Position numbers and translations under genes: made by a program. 64,000 nucleotides of DNA from RAM1 sp041905405 (GTDB taxonomy: Bacteria > Pseudomonadota > Gammaproteobacteria > Burkholderiales > Burkholderiaceae_C), in contig JAYRLC010000018.1 in assembly GCA_041905405.1 (NCBI GenBank), positions 1 to 64,000 on the forward strand, given 5' to 3'. The notes under the pieces were generated by a model. The model ran no database searches and was not told the DNA's origin. It worked only from the letters and a program-made list of their open reading frames with translations. Every line of letters begins with the position of its first letter. Positions within the stretch are counted from its first letter, which is position 1. Of this stretch, positions 35,142-43,583 are shown piece after piece.

Positions 35142-36356
35142 ATGCGCACGCTGATCGTCACCTTGCCGCCGCCCGGCGGCACCGCCAACGAATTCGCCGA
35201 GTACGACTACGTGCTGACGGCCGATGGCCAGTCGGTGCACAGCGCCGCCAGTGCCGCCGCCGCGCTGCTGCCCCAGCCTTCGGGCGCGGGGGCCGAAGTG
35301 GTGGCCGTGGTGCCGGCCAAGGCACTGTCCTGGCACCAGGTGGAACTGCCCCGGGGCACGACCGCCGCGTCGCCGCGGCTGCGCAGCGTGCTCGAAGGGC
35401 TGCTCGAAGACCGGCTGCTGGACGACCCCGCCGACCTGCATTTCGCGCTGCAGCCCGACGCCCGACACGGCGCACCCGTATGGGTCGCGGCGTGCAACCG
35501 TGCATGGCTGCGTGGCGTGCTGCAGACACTGGAATCCGCGCAGCGCCCGGCCGCGCGCATCGTGCCCGAGCTGTGGCCTGGTGAACCACCCGCGCTGTAC
35601 GTCACGGGTGAGCCCGGACACGCCACCCTGATGCTGGCCGACGCGCAAGGCGTGGTCTGCTGGCCGGTGGCAGCCGATGCGCACAGTGCGTCGCCCGAAC
35701 TGTCCGACGGTGTGGTGGCGCTGGCCGAGCCCGCTGTCGCCGCGCTGGCCGAACAGATCCTGCAGCGTCCCGTGACGCTGCAGCAGACGGCGCAGCGCCG
35801 GTTGCAGGCGGCCCAATCGCCCTGGGACCTGGCGCAGTTCGACCTGGCCAGCTCGGGCCGCGCGCGCGCGCTCAAGAAGCTGTCCGGCGGATGGGTCACG
35901 CTGCTGCGCGCGCCGCAGTGGCGCGCCGCGCGCTGGGGCGCTGCCGTGCTGGTGCTGGCCAACCTGGCGGGCCTGAACGCCTGGGCCTGGAAAGAACGCA
36001 GCGCCCTGCAGGCCAAGCGCGACGCGGTGCGCACCACGCTGACCACCACGTTCCAGTCGGTGCGCGTCGTGGTGGACGCGCCCGTGCAGATGGAACGCGA
36101 AGTAGCCGCGTTGCGCCAGGCCACCGGCTCGGCATCCGGCCGCGACATGGAATCCATGCTGGCGGCGCTGGCCGCCGCCGTGCCCTCGGGCGCCGCGCCT
36201 GCGGCCCTAGAGTTTTCCGGCACCGAACTGCGCGTGAAAGGCCTGGCCGGCACACCAGCCGCCCAGCAGGCCAGCGCGGGGCTGCCGGCCTATGGCTACA
36301 CGGCCCGCACCGAAGGCGATGCGCTGGTGGTCGTGCGCCAGGGGACCGCGCCATGA
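35142..36356 (+). CDS. gspL: Type II secretion system protein GspL
   Basis: Bitopic inner-membrane protein, 404 residues, that docks the GspE ATPase through its actin-like cytoplasmic domain (about 1-240; VAVVPAKALSWHQVELPRG) and spans the membrane near residue 270 (WGAAVLVLANLAGLNAWAW). A ferredoxin-like periplasmic domain makes up the C-terminus. The 58-base gap before it contains a TACAAT hexamer at about 35115, a possible weak internal promoter. The stop overlaps gspM by four bases. Confidence 0.93.
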   Translation: MRTLIVTLPPPGGTANEFAEYDYVLTADGQSVHSAASAAAALLPQPSGAGAEVVAVVPAKALSWHQVELPRGTTAASPRLRSVLEGLLEDRLLDDPADLHFALQPDARHGAPVWVAACNRAWLRGVLQTLESAQRPAARIVPELWPGEPPALYVTGEPGHATLMLADAQGVVCWPVAADAHSASPELSDGVVALAEPAVAALAEQILQRPVTLQQTAQRRLQAAQSPWDLAQFDLASSGRARALKKLSGGWVTLLRAPQWRAARWGAAVLVLANLAGLNAWAWKERSALQAKRDAVRTTLTTTFQSVRVVVDAPVQMEREVAALRQATGSASGRDMESMLAALAAAVPSGAAPAALEFSGTELRVKGLAGTPAAQQASAGLPAYGYTARTEGDALVVVRQGTAP

Positions 36357-36832
36357 ACGCGCTGAAGGCACGCTGGGCCCTGCTGGCGCCGCGCGAAAAG
36401 CTGCTGGTCGCCGCGGCTGCGGCCCTGGTCGCCGTGGCCCTGCTGTGGTGGGTGGCGCTGGCACCGGCGCTGTCCACGCTGCGCGCGGCGCCCGAACAGC
36501 ACCGCACTCTGGATGCGCAGCTGCAGCGCATGCAGGCGCTGCAGGCCCAGGCCCAGGCGCTGCAGGCGCAGCCCAGGCAGGGTTACGACGAGGCCCTGCG
36601 CGCGCTGGAGCAGACCATCCGCCAGCGCTTCGGCGCCACGGCGCGCTACAGCATCGCGGCCGAACGCGTGACCATCACGCTGACCGCCGCCAGCCCCGAC
36701 ACGCTGGCGCAGTGGCTGACGCAGGCCCGCGTGAACGCGCGCGCGCTGCCGGCCGAAGCGCGCCTCACGCGCAACGCCGCGGGCCAATGGGATGGCACCC
36801 TGGTCATGACCCTGCCGCGCCAGGGCGGCTAG
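36353..36832 (+). CDS. gspM: Type II secretion system protein GspM
   Basis: Small bitopic inner-membrane protein of 159 residues partnering GspL. One transmembrane helix (LLVAAAAALVAVALLWWVAL, about residues 17-36) follows WALLAPREK, the usual GspM opening, then a Gln/Ala-rich coiled coil (about 45-75) and a ferredoxin-like periplasmic domain. The ATG at 36353 overlaps the gspL stop. Confidence 0.9.
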   Translation: MNALKARWALLAPREKLLVAAAAALVAVALLWWVALAPALSTLRAAPEQHRTLDAQLQRMQALQAQAQALQAQPRQGYDEALRALEQTIRQRFGATARYSIAAERVTITLTAASPDTLAQWLTQARVNARALPAEARLTRNAAGQWDGTLVMTLPRQGG

Positions 36833-36834
36833 CC

Positions 36835-37641
36835 GTGGCCCGCCGCACAACGCCCGCTCTTCCCGGCCAGCGCGCCGGCACGCCCTGGGGTTGGGCCGCG
36901 GGCGGCCTGCTGGCCGGGGCCTGCATCGCCCTGGTGCTGTTTGCGCCGGCCCGCTGGCTGGCCGGCGCGGTGGAGCGTGCCACCGCCGGCCAGGTGCTGC
37001 TGCCCGATCCTCGCGGCACGGTGTGGAATGGCACAGCGCGCCTGGTGCTGACCGGCGGCGCCGGCAGCACCGACGCAGCCGCCCTGCCCGGGCGCGTGCA
37101 ATGGCGCCTGCGCCCCACGTTCAACGGCCTGTCGGCGGCGCTGGCGGCCGACTGCTGCACCAGCGCGCCGCTGCAGCTGCGCGCCGCACTCGGCCTGGGC
37201 AACGCACGGCTGACGGTGGCCGACGGCGTGTCGATGTGGCCGGCGGCGCTGCTGGCCGGGCTGGGCACGCCCTGGAACACGCTGCAGCTGGACGGCGAGC
37301 TGGGCGTGTCCACGCAGGGCCTGTCAGTAGAATGGTCCGCAGGCCGGCTGGCCCTGGCGGGCCGGGCCGAATTGGCCGCGGCACGCATCTCGTCACGGTT
37401 GTCCACACTGCGGCCCATGGGCAGCTACCGCATCACATTCAACGGAGGCGCTACGTCAACGCTCCAACTGGCCACGCTGGAGGGCAGCCTGCAGCTCAGC
37501 GGCAGCGGCCGGTGGGTGGGCTCGCGCCTGCGTTTCCAGGGCGAAGCCAGCGCCGCGCCCGACCGCGAGGCAGCGCTGGCCAACCTGCTGAACATCATCG
37601 GGCGGCGCAGCGGCGCGCGGTCCATCATCACCATCGGCTAA
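36835..37641 (+). CDS. gspN: Type II secretion system protein GspN
   Basis: Inner-membrane anchored periplasmic protein of 268 residues, present in a subset of type II systems. A single N-terminal helix (AGGLLAGACIALVLFAPARWL, about residues 22-42) precedes a beta-rich domain with GTVWNGTARLVLTGG and QWRLRPTFNGLSA, diagnostic of GspN. Its start is a GTG two bases after gspM. GspN is often dispensable; its exact role is not established. Confidence 0.88.
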   Translation: MARRTTPALPGQRAGTPWGWAAGGLLAGACIALVLFAPARWLAGAVERATAGQVLLPDPRGTVWNGTARLVLTGGAGSTDAAALPGRVQWRLRPTFNGLSAALAADCCTSAPLQLRAALGLGNARLTVADGVSMWPAALLAGLGTPWNTLQLDGELGVSTQGLSVEWSAGRLALAGRAELAAARISSRLSTLRPMGSYRITFNGGATSTLQLATLEGSLQLSGSGRWVGSRLRFQGEASAAPDREAALANLLNIIGRRSGARSIITIG

Positions 37642-37670
37642 GTCCACAGGCCCTTGTCCACAGGCACCTC

Positions 37671-39794
37671 ATGAGAACTTCCCGCTTCGCCCTTGCCACC
37701 CTGGCCGCCTGCATGGCGCTGGCCGGCCTGCCGGCCGCCGTGCATGCGCAGCGCCCGGGCGAGCCCATCACGCTGAACTTTGCCGGCGCCGAGATCGAAG
37801 CCGTGGCCCGCACCATGGGCGTGATCACCGGCCGCAACATCGTCGTGGACCCGCGCGTGAAGGGCACGATCAACCTGAACACCGAAAAGCCCGTCACACC
37901 CGCTGCCGCGTACAACCAGTTCCTGGCGACGCTGCGCCTGTCGGGCTACACGGTGGTGGAAGCCGGCGGCATCTACAAGGTCGTGCCCGAAGCCGACGCC
38001 AAGCTGCAGGGCGGCGCGGTGCAGACCGGCCCGGTCACGTCCGGCGGCAGCCAGATCGTCACGCAGATCTTCCGGCTCAACTACGAGTCGGCCAACAACC
38101 TGGTGCCGGTGCTGCGCCCGCTGATCAGCCCCAACAACACCATCAACGTGAACCCCGGCAACAACTCGCTGGTGATCACCGATTACGCCGACAACCTGCA
38201 GCGCCTGGGGCGCATCATCGCGGCGCTGGACATTTCCAACGCAACCGATGTCGAGATCATTCCGCTCAGGCACGCGATCGCGTCGGACCTGGCGCCGCTG
38301 GTGCTGCGGCTGATCGAGTCGGGGGGCGGCACGGCCACGGGCGCACCGGCGCCTGCGGCCGGCCAGGCCGACACGTCGTTCCGCACCACGGTGGTGGCCG
38401 AGCCGCGCAGCAACACGCTGGTCGTGCGCGCGGCCAACCCCGCGCGGCTGAACCTTGTGCGCACGCTGGTGGATCGGCTGGACCAGCCCAGCGCGCAGAC
38501 GGCGTCGGGCAACATCTACGTGGTCTATCTGAAGAACGCCGACGCTGCCAAGCTGGCGATCACCCTGCGTGCGGCCATGGCGGCCACGGCCGCCAGCGGT
38601 GGCGGCGCGGTGTCGGGCGCCGCGCCCATCACGCAGCCAACCCTCGCCACGTCAGCCGGCGCCAACGCCGCCACCGCGCCCGTTGCCGCGTCGGCCCAGC
38701 CGTCCACGGGCGGGCAGATCCAGGCCGACCCCGCGACCAACTCACTGATCATCACCGCGCCCGAGCCGCAGTACCGCCAGCTGCGCGCCGTGATCGACCG
38801 GCTGGACCAACGCCGCGCGCAGGTGTTTGTGGAAAGCCTGATCGCCGAAGTCAACGCCGACAAGGCCGCCGAGTTCGGCATCCAGTGGCAGGGCGCGCTG
38901 GGCAAGAACGGCGACAAAAACATCGGCCTTCTGGGCACCAACTTCAGCATCGGCGGGCAGAACATCATCGACCTGGCGATCGGCGCGGCCACGGGCGATG
39001 TGCGACCGTCCACCGGCGGCAACTTCGGCCTGGCCCACCGCACCAACGGCGTGTACGTGCTGGGCTTTCTGGCGCGCTTTCTGGAGGCCAATGGCGACGG
39101 CAACATCCTGTCCACGCCCAACCTGCTGACGCTGGACAACGAAGAGGCCAAGATCGTCATCGGCCAGAACGTGCCGTTCGTGACGGGCCAGTACACCAAC
39201 AACAATTCCAGCAACGGCTCGGTCAACCCGTTCCAGACCATCGAGCGCAAGGACGTGGGCCTGACGCTGCGCGTGAAGCCGCAGATCAGCGAGAACGGCA
39301 CCGTCAAGCTGCAGATCTTCCAGGAAGTGTCCAGCGTGCAGGCGTCGTCGATCAACTCGGCCACGGGCCTGATCACCAACAAGCGCTCGATCGAGTCCAA
39401 CGTACTGGTGGACGACGGCTCCATCGTCGTGCTGGGCGGGCTGCTGCAGGACGAATACGCCGGCAACCAGGAAAAGGTGCCCGGTGTGGGCGACGTGCCG
39501 CTGTTCGGCAACCTGTTCAAGAGCGAAACGCGCAGCCGCAAGAAGACCAACCTCATGGTGTTCCTGCGCCCGGTCGTGGTGCGCGACGCGGCGCAAAGCG
39601 ACACGCTGTCGCTGGACCGCTACGACCTGATGCGCCTGCGCCAGGAGCTGGCCCAGCCCACGCCCAGCAAGGTCGTGCCGGTGAACGAGGCGCCCGTGCT
39701 GCCCACGCTGCCGGGCACCCGGCCGGCCGTGCCCTCGGGCGCGGCCCCGGCGCCGCTGGGCCAGCCCGCGCCCGCGCTGCCGCCCGCGAGGTAA
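37671..39794 (+). CDS. gspD: Type II secretion secretin GspD
   Basis: Outer-membrane secretin, 707 residues, forming the exit channel. It has a signal peptide (MRTSRFALATLAACMALAGLPAAVHA), N0 domain (ITLNFAGAEIEAVARTMGVITG), N1-N3 KH-like repeats and the secretin core with VGLTLRVKPQISENG and VPGVGDVPLFGNLFKS. N3 is interrupted by an Ala/Gly/Thr-rich insertion (about residues 303-345). A Pro/Ala-rich tail (last 40 residues) may replace a pilotin-binding S-domain. No lipobox is seen. Confidence 0.96.
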   Translation: MRTSRFALATLAACMALAGLPAAVHAQRPGEPITLNFAGAEIEAVARTMGVITGRNIVVDPRVKGTINLNTEKPVTPAAAYNQFLATLRLSGYTVVEAGGIYKVVPEADAKLQGGAVQTGPVTSGGSQIVTQIFRLNYESANNLVPVLRPLISPNNTINVNPGNNSLVITDYADNLQRLGRIIAALDISNATDVEIIPLRHAIASDLAPLVLRLIESGGGTATGAPAPAAGQADTSFRTTVVAEPRSNTLVVRAANPARLNLVRTLVDRLDQPSAQTASGNIYVVYLKNADAAKLAITLRAAMAATAASGGGAVSGAAPITQPTLATSAGANAATAPVAASAQPSTGGQIQADPATNSLIITAPEPQYRQLRAVIDRLDQRRAQVFVESLIAEVNADKAAEFGIQWQGALGKNGDKNIGLLGTNFSIGGQNIIDLAIGAATGDVRPSTGGNFGLAHRTNGVYVLGFLARFLEANGDGNILSTPNLLTLDNEEAKIVIGQNVPFVTGQYTNNNSSNGSVNPFQTIERKDVGLTLRVKPQISENGTVKLQIFQEVSSVQASSINSATGLITNKRSIESNVLVDDGSIVVLGGLLQDEYAGNQEKVPGVGDVPLFGNLFKSETRSRKKTNLMVFLRPVVVRDAAQSDTLSLDRYDLMRLRQELAQPTPSKVVPVNEAPVLPTLPGTRPAVPSGAAPAPLGQPAPALPPAR

Positions 39795-39800
39795 GCGGCC

Positions 39801-41189
39801 ATGCGCTACCCGCTGCCCTATGCGTTCGCGCGCACGAGCCAGCTGCTGCTGGAAGACGACGGCCAGGACCTGACGCTGTGGCATGGCGCGCAGCCCGCGC
39901 GCGGCGCGTGGAGCGAGGTCATGCGCAAGCATGCGGTGCGCACCGTGCGCCAGCTGGACGCCGCCGCGCTGGCCCAGCGCATCAGCGCCGCGTACTCGCA
40001 GGGTGAGTCCAGCGCGGCCACGGTCGTGAGCGAAGTGCAGAACGATGCCGACCTGTCGCGCATGATGCAGGAGCTGCCCGCGGTCGAGGACCTGCTGGAG
40101 ACCTCCGACGACGCGCCCATCATCCGCATGCTGAACGCGCTGCTGACGCAGGCTGCGCGCGACGGAGCGAGCGACATCCACATCGAGCCCTACGAGCGCA
40201 CGTCCAGCGTGCGCTTTCGCGTGGACGGCACGCTGCGCGAAGTGGTGCAGCCCAACCGCGCGCTGCATGCCGCACTGATCTCGCGCCTGAAGATCATGGC
40301 TGAGCTGGACATCGCCGAAAAGCGCCTGCCGCAGGACGGCCGCATCAGCTTGCGCATCGGCACCCGGGCCGTGGACGTGCGCGTGAGCACGCTGCCCAGC
40401 GCGCATGGCGAACGCGCCGTGCTGCGCCTGCTGGACAAAAGCGAAAGCAAGCTCACGCTCGAATCGGTGGGCATGCAGGGCGAGACACTCGCGCGGTTCG
40501 AGCAGCTCATCGCGCAGCCGCACGGCATCATCCTGGTGACGGGGCCTACGGGCTCGGGCAAGACCACGACGCTGTACGCCGCGCTGCAGCGGCTGGACGC
40601 GAGCCAGAGCAACATCATGACCGTGGAGGACCCGATCGAGTACGAACTGCCCGGCGTCGGCCAGACCCAGGTCAACGCCAAGATCGACCTGACCTTTGCC
40701 AAGGCGCTGCGCGCGATCCTGCGCCAGGACCCGGACGTGATCATGATCGGCGAGATCCGCGACTTCGAGACCGCGCAGATCGCGATCCAGGCGTCGCTCA
40801 CGGGCCACCTGGTGCTGGCCACGCTGCACACCAACGACGCCGCCAGTGCCGTGACGCGCCTGACCGACATGGGCGTGGAGCCGTTCCTGCTCAGCTCATC
40901 GCTGCTGGGCGCCCTGGCCCAGCGTCTGGTGCGCAAGCTGTGCGTCCACTGCCACGGGGCGGGCTGCGCCGAATGCGGGCAGACCGGTTACCAGGGCCGT
41001 ACCGGCGTGTTCGAGCTGCTGGTAACCGACGAAGGCATCCGCGCGCAGATCCACAACAAGGCGTCCGAAGCGCAGATCCGTGACGCCGCACTGGCCGCCG
41101 GCATGGTGCTGATGCGCGACGACGGCGAGCGGCTGGTGCGTGAGGGTGTCACTTCACGTGAAGAGCTGGTGCGGGTGACGCGGGAATAG
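39801..41189 (+). CDS. gspE: Type II secretion ATPase GspE
   Basis: Cytoplasmic hexameric ATPase powering the pseudopilus, 462 residues. Walker A is GPTGSGKTT (248-256), the Asp box DPIEYELPGVGQTQVN, Walker B PDVIMIGEIRD (about 311-321) and His box LATLHTNDA. The zinc motif is compressed: Cys381, 384, 389 and 392 lie in 12 residues (CVHCHGAGCAEC), whereas the usual CxxC pairs are about 30 residues apart. It is the last gsp gene; gspF, which normally follows, is missing here. Confidence 0.96.
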   Translation: MRYPLPYAFARTSQLLLEDDGQDLTLWHGAQPARGAWSEVMRKHAVRTVRQLDAAALAQRISAAYSQGESSAATVVSEVQNDADLSRMMQELPAVEDLLETSDDAPIIRMLNALLTQAARDGASDIHIEPYERTSSVRFRVDGTLREVVQPNRALHAALISRLKIMAELDIAEKRLPQDGRISLRIGTRAVDVRVSTLPSAHGERAVLRLLDKSESKLTLESVGMQGETLARFEQLIAQPHGIILVTGPTGSGKTTTLYAALQRLDASQSNIMTVEDPIEYELPGVGQTQVNAKIDLTFAKALRAILRQDPDVIMIGEIRDFETAQIAIQASLTGHLVLATLHTNDAASAVTRLTDMGVEPFLLSSSLLGALAQRLVRKLCVHCHGAGCAECGQTGYQGRTGVFELLVTDEGIRAQIHNKASEAQIRDAALAAGMVLMRDDGERLVREGVTSREELVRVTRE

Positions 41190-41228
41190 GCGACGGCCCC
41201 GTAGCGCGCCAGCAATGGGCTGGCAAAG

Positions 41229-41269
41229 ACTTCCGGATAGTTGGCTCCGCGTGGCAGGAGTGGGGTAAT
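41229..41269 (+). promoter_or_regulatory. Candidate promoter of the first chaperone/effector-like pair
   Basis: TTGGCT (41241-41246), 17 bases, GGTAAT (41264-41269). ACTTCCG at 41229-41235 stands five bases before the -35-like box; the same heptamer stands four bases before the -35 of the promoter at 46041. Weak match; no PIP or hrp box was found here. Confidence 0.3.
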
Positions 41270-41298
41270 AGCGGTCCGTTCACCTCAGCGGACTTACC

Positions 41299-41775
41299 TT
41301 GCATTCCACTTCCCCTCCCTCCGGCCGACTCCTTCCCGACGCCTACCGCGATGCCGTCTACCGCTTCGCATCAGCCGCCCGCCTGGATGCGGATGCACTT
41401 CTGGAAGGCCAGGGATTCGATTTTGGCGGGGTCCGGTTCCGGCTGGAATGCTACGCCCAGATGGATCCTGACGGCCTCTACTTGCTCGTCGAAGTCGGCC
41501 AGTTTGAACAGGGCTCCGCCGGCTCCGTTTGCCAACGCCTGCTGGAACTCAACATGCTGGTACCCGCCGCGAGGTTGGGCTACTACGGCGTCATGCCTGG
41601 CAGCAATATGGTCATGTATTGCATGCGCATCGACCTGTCGCAAACAGCCGAAGCTCACGAGCTCATCGCCGCGGCGGCGCAGGCGCTCACCCATGAGCTT
41701 CAGCGCACGCTGAGCGAGCTGGCACAAGCCGCAAAAAAAGCTGCGGGAACTGGCATCAACCCGGACATCGCCTGA
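41299..41775 (+). CDS. CesT-like (type III secretion class I) chaperone, candidate
   Basis: A 158-residue protein with the size and pattern of Tir/CesT-family secretion chaperones: N-terminal helix (AYRDAVYRFASAARLDADALL), a strand carrying FGGVRFRLECYAQM, then VEVGQF, the helix CQRLLELNMLVPA, further strands GYYGVMPGSNMVMYCMRIDL and a long C-terminal helix (about 117-149). No ATG exists before codon 55, so translation must start at TTG 41299. It lies six bases before the 564-residue protein, the usual chaperone-substrate arrangement. No sequence search was possible; the family call rests on pattern. Confidence 0.6.
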   Translation: MHSTSPPSGRLLPDAYRDAVYRFASAARLDADALLEGQGFDFGGVRFRLECYAQMDPDGLYLLVEVGQFEQGSAGSVCQRLLELNMLVPAARLGYYGVMPGSNMVMYCMRIDLSQTAEAHELIAAAAQALTHELQRTLSELAQAAKKAAGTGINPDIA

Positions 41776-41781
41776 GGCAGC

Positions 41782-43476
41782 ATGGCACAGACCCCCGTAC
41801 ATTTTCGCTCACTACCTGTCGGCCAGTCCGGCAGACAGGCACCTGCGGGCCCTGCAGGTGCTGGCCCGGCATCCTGGTCAGGATACGTCCGGCAGCTTGC
41901 CAGCGTCGCATTCAATGGCACGGAGGCGTTTGCCACTGTCAGCACCAGTTGGGGGCTGCGCCCCGTATTGATGACGTCATACGTCACCAGTGCGTTGGCG
42001 CTGATTGATGCGGTGCGGGCCGAGCACGGTCTGCCATCGCTCAAGAACGACACCGCCACACATGTGGCCGTCATGGCCTTGCTGTCCTCGATCGCCAGCA
42101 CGGCAGCGGCCCCCGTGCTGGGCGCCGTTCACGGCATGGCCATGAACGTTACACAGCTGCTGCGCGCGCTGGTCAACGTCGCCCTGCGCGGATGCAAGGT
42201 CATCGACTCGAAGTCGCCCGATGACTTCGTTCTCAACAACATCGTCAATCCGCGGTTTCGCCTGCTCGCGGACGATCTGGTCACCGTCGGCTTTTCGGCC
42301 ATGGTTTTTGCGCGCGGCATTTACTCGACGGTGGCCCCGGACCACTTGCCAGTCAACATGCAACCGGGCCACATCTCGGGAGCATCGTCGTTCAATAGCC
42401 AGCCGGGCGCACTGGGGAGTTCGATCGTCGCGGGCGGCGCCTATTTGATTGCGAGCGCCGTGTGCTATTTCATGGACGGCGAACTGATGCTGGGAGCACC
42501 CGCAGCCTTGACCCTGCGCGGCGCCCAGGACCGTGTCCAAAAGCGTTCTCTGGCCGCAGTCGACGCCTTCACCGCCCCGTTGAAGGGCGGCCGGGGGCAC
42601 ATGAGTGTGCCCGTCCTGCTGGGGATCTCGGGTGGCGTTTCCGCACTGATGGCTGCACATGCGCATGACATGAACCCTTTTGTGGCGGGTCTGATCAATG
42701 GCGGGCTGGCCGGTATCGCGTTCCTGACCATCGCGGACGAATGGGGAACAAAGAAGGTTCGCCATGAGATGGACAGCAAGCAGGTTCAGAAAGCCTTCGG
42801 TGCCGCCGTCGACAGCCAGAAAGATCGCTGGAAGGCCCTGAAACAGGATCACGACCAGCACCAACGGGACCGCTGGGCAAAGCTCCCGCTGGGGCAATGG
42901 CTGGGCGACCAGATCGTTCATACTGCACATGCGGTGGTCAGCGGCGCCATGGTGTCCACGTACGTAAGTTCCATGGCGCGCGACATCGTGGGCGGATCGA
43001 CCCAGGACTGGCAACAAACCGGCGAGGACCTGAGGGAATGGCCTCATGCATTGCTGGCCTCAGCTGTCTGCTTTACAGGCGGTGCCCTGCTGGTGCGCGG
43101 CATGCGCATGCTTTCCGTCGACTCGGCAACGCCGCCAGATCGGGTGCGGCAGGATCTGCTCGACAGGGAGCTGGAGGCGGGCTCCGATCGGGACCAGTCA
43201 TGGGCGGACGGAATGATGCCGGCGCTGGCAGGCAGCGTGGTCATCGGCGCTGTCGCCGCCGGTGGCGGCTTGCCGATCGGCACGGCGATGGCACTGGGCT
43301 CGCTCAACGGACTTGTCAGCCGGCTCGACCCGCTGGGGGCAGCGCAGCGCGCCTACCGCAGCCTGACGGGCGGTTCGGCCGGCACGGCGCCGGAGCCCGT
43401 GCCCATGACGGACATCGCCCCTGGGGACTTCAAGTCGTCCAGCACGGCTGACAGGCAGCCCACCTCTGATGGTTGA
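41782..43476 (+). CDS. Putative type III secretion substrate (effector candidate), membrane-active
   Basis: Function not recognised. The 564-residue protein has no Sec signal. Its first 47 residues contain no Asp or Glu and are rich in Ser, Pro, Gly and Gln, as in type III export signals. The rest alternates hydrophobic segments (about 94-120, 210-230, 275-292, 299-317, 422-440, 480-508) with charged stretches, including a Lys/Asp/His-rich helix (about 323-366). The C-terminal 35 residues are Pro/Ser/Thr-rich. GAGGCAG precedes the ATG. Adjacency to a CesT-like protein suggests an effector or translocator that acts on membranes. Confidence 0.5.
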   Translation: MAQTPVHFRSLPVGQSGRQAPAGPAGAGPASWSGYVRQLASVAFNGTEAFATVSTSWGLRPVLMTSYVTSALALIDAVRAEHGLPSLKNDTATHVAVMALLSSIASTAAAPVLGAVHGMAMNVTQLLRALVNVALRGCKVIDSKSPDDFVLNNIVNPRFRLLADDLVTVGFSAMVFARGIYSTVAPDHLPVNMQPGHISGASSFNSQPGALGSSIVAGGAYLIASAVCYFMDGELMLGAPAALTLRGAQDRVQKRSLAAVDAFTAPLKGGRGHMSVPVLLGISGGVSALMAAHAHDMNPFVAGLINGGLAGIAFLTIADEWGTKKVRHEMDSKQVQKAFGAAVDSQKDRWKALKQDHDQHQRDRWAKLPLGQWLGDQIVHTAHAVVSGAMVSTYVSSMARDIVGGSTQDWQQTGEDLREWPHALLASAVCFTGGALLVRGMRMLSVDSATPPDRVRQDLLDRELEAGSDRDQSWADGMMPALAGSVVIGAVAAGGGLPIGTAMALGSLNGLVSRLDPLGAAQRAYRSLTGGSAGTAPEPVPMTDIAPGDFKSSSTADRQPTSDG

Positions 43477-43505
43477 CTGGCGTCCTTACCCATAAATTTT
43501 TGATC

Positions 43506-43526
43506 TACCGTCAGCAGCAAACGGTA
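43506..43526. promoter_or_regulatory. Inverted repeat upstream of the FAD-linked dehydrogenase
   Basis: TACCGT (43506-43511) and ACGGTA (43521-43526) form a perfect 6-bp inverted repeat with nine bases between, 58 bases before the ATG. The layout contains the T-N11-A core expected of LysR operators, and a lysR gene lies directly downstream of the dehydrogenase. Confidence 0.45.
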
Positions 43527-43583
43527 TTTCCCCCTGAACCGGCTACTTCATAGACTCCGCACTCATCCAAAGCAGGAGCAGCC

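Noticed and set aside
12984..41298. tRNA, rRNA or CRISPR arrays
   Set aside because: None was seen in the gaps that I read by eye. A tRNAscan or CRISPR search would be needed for certainty.
41461..41775. A shorter chaperone-like gene starting at ATG 41461
   Set aside because: It would remove the first third of the fold. The TTG at 41299 is the only start that preserves the CesT plan.
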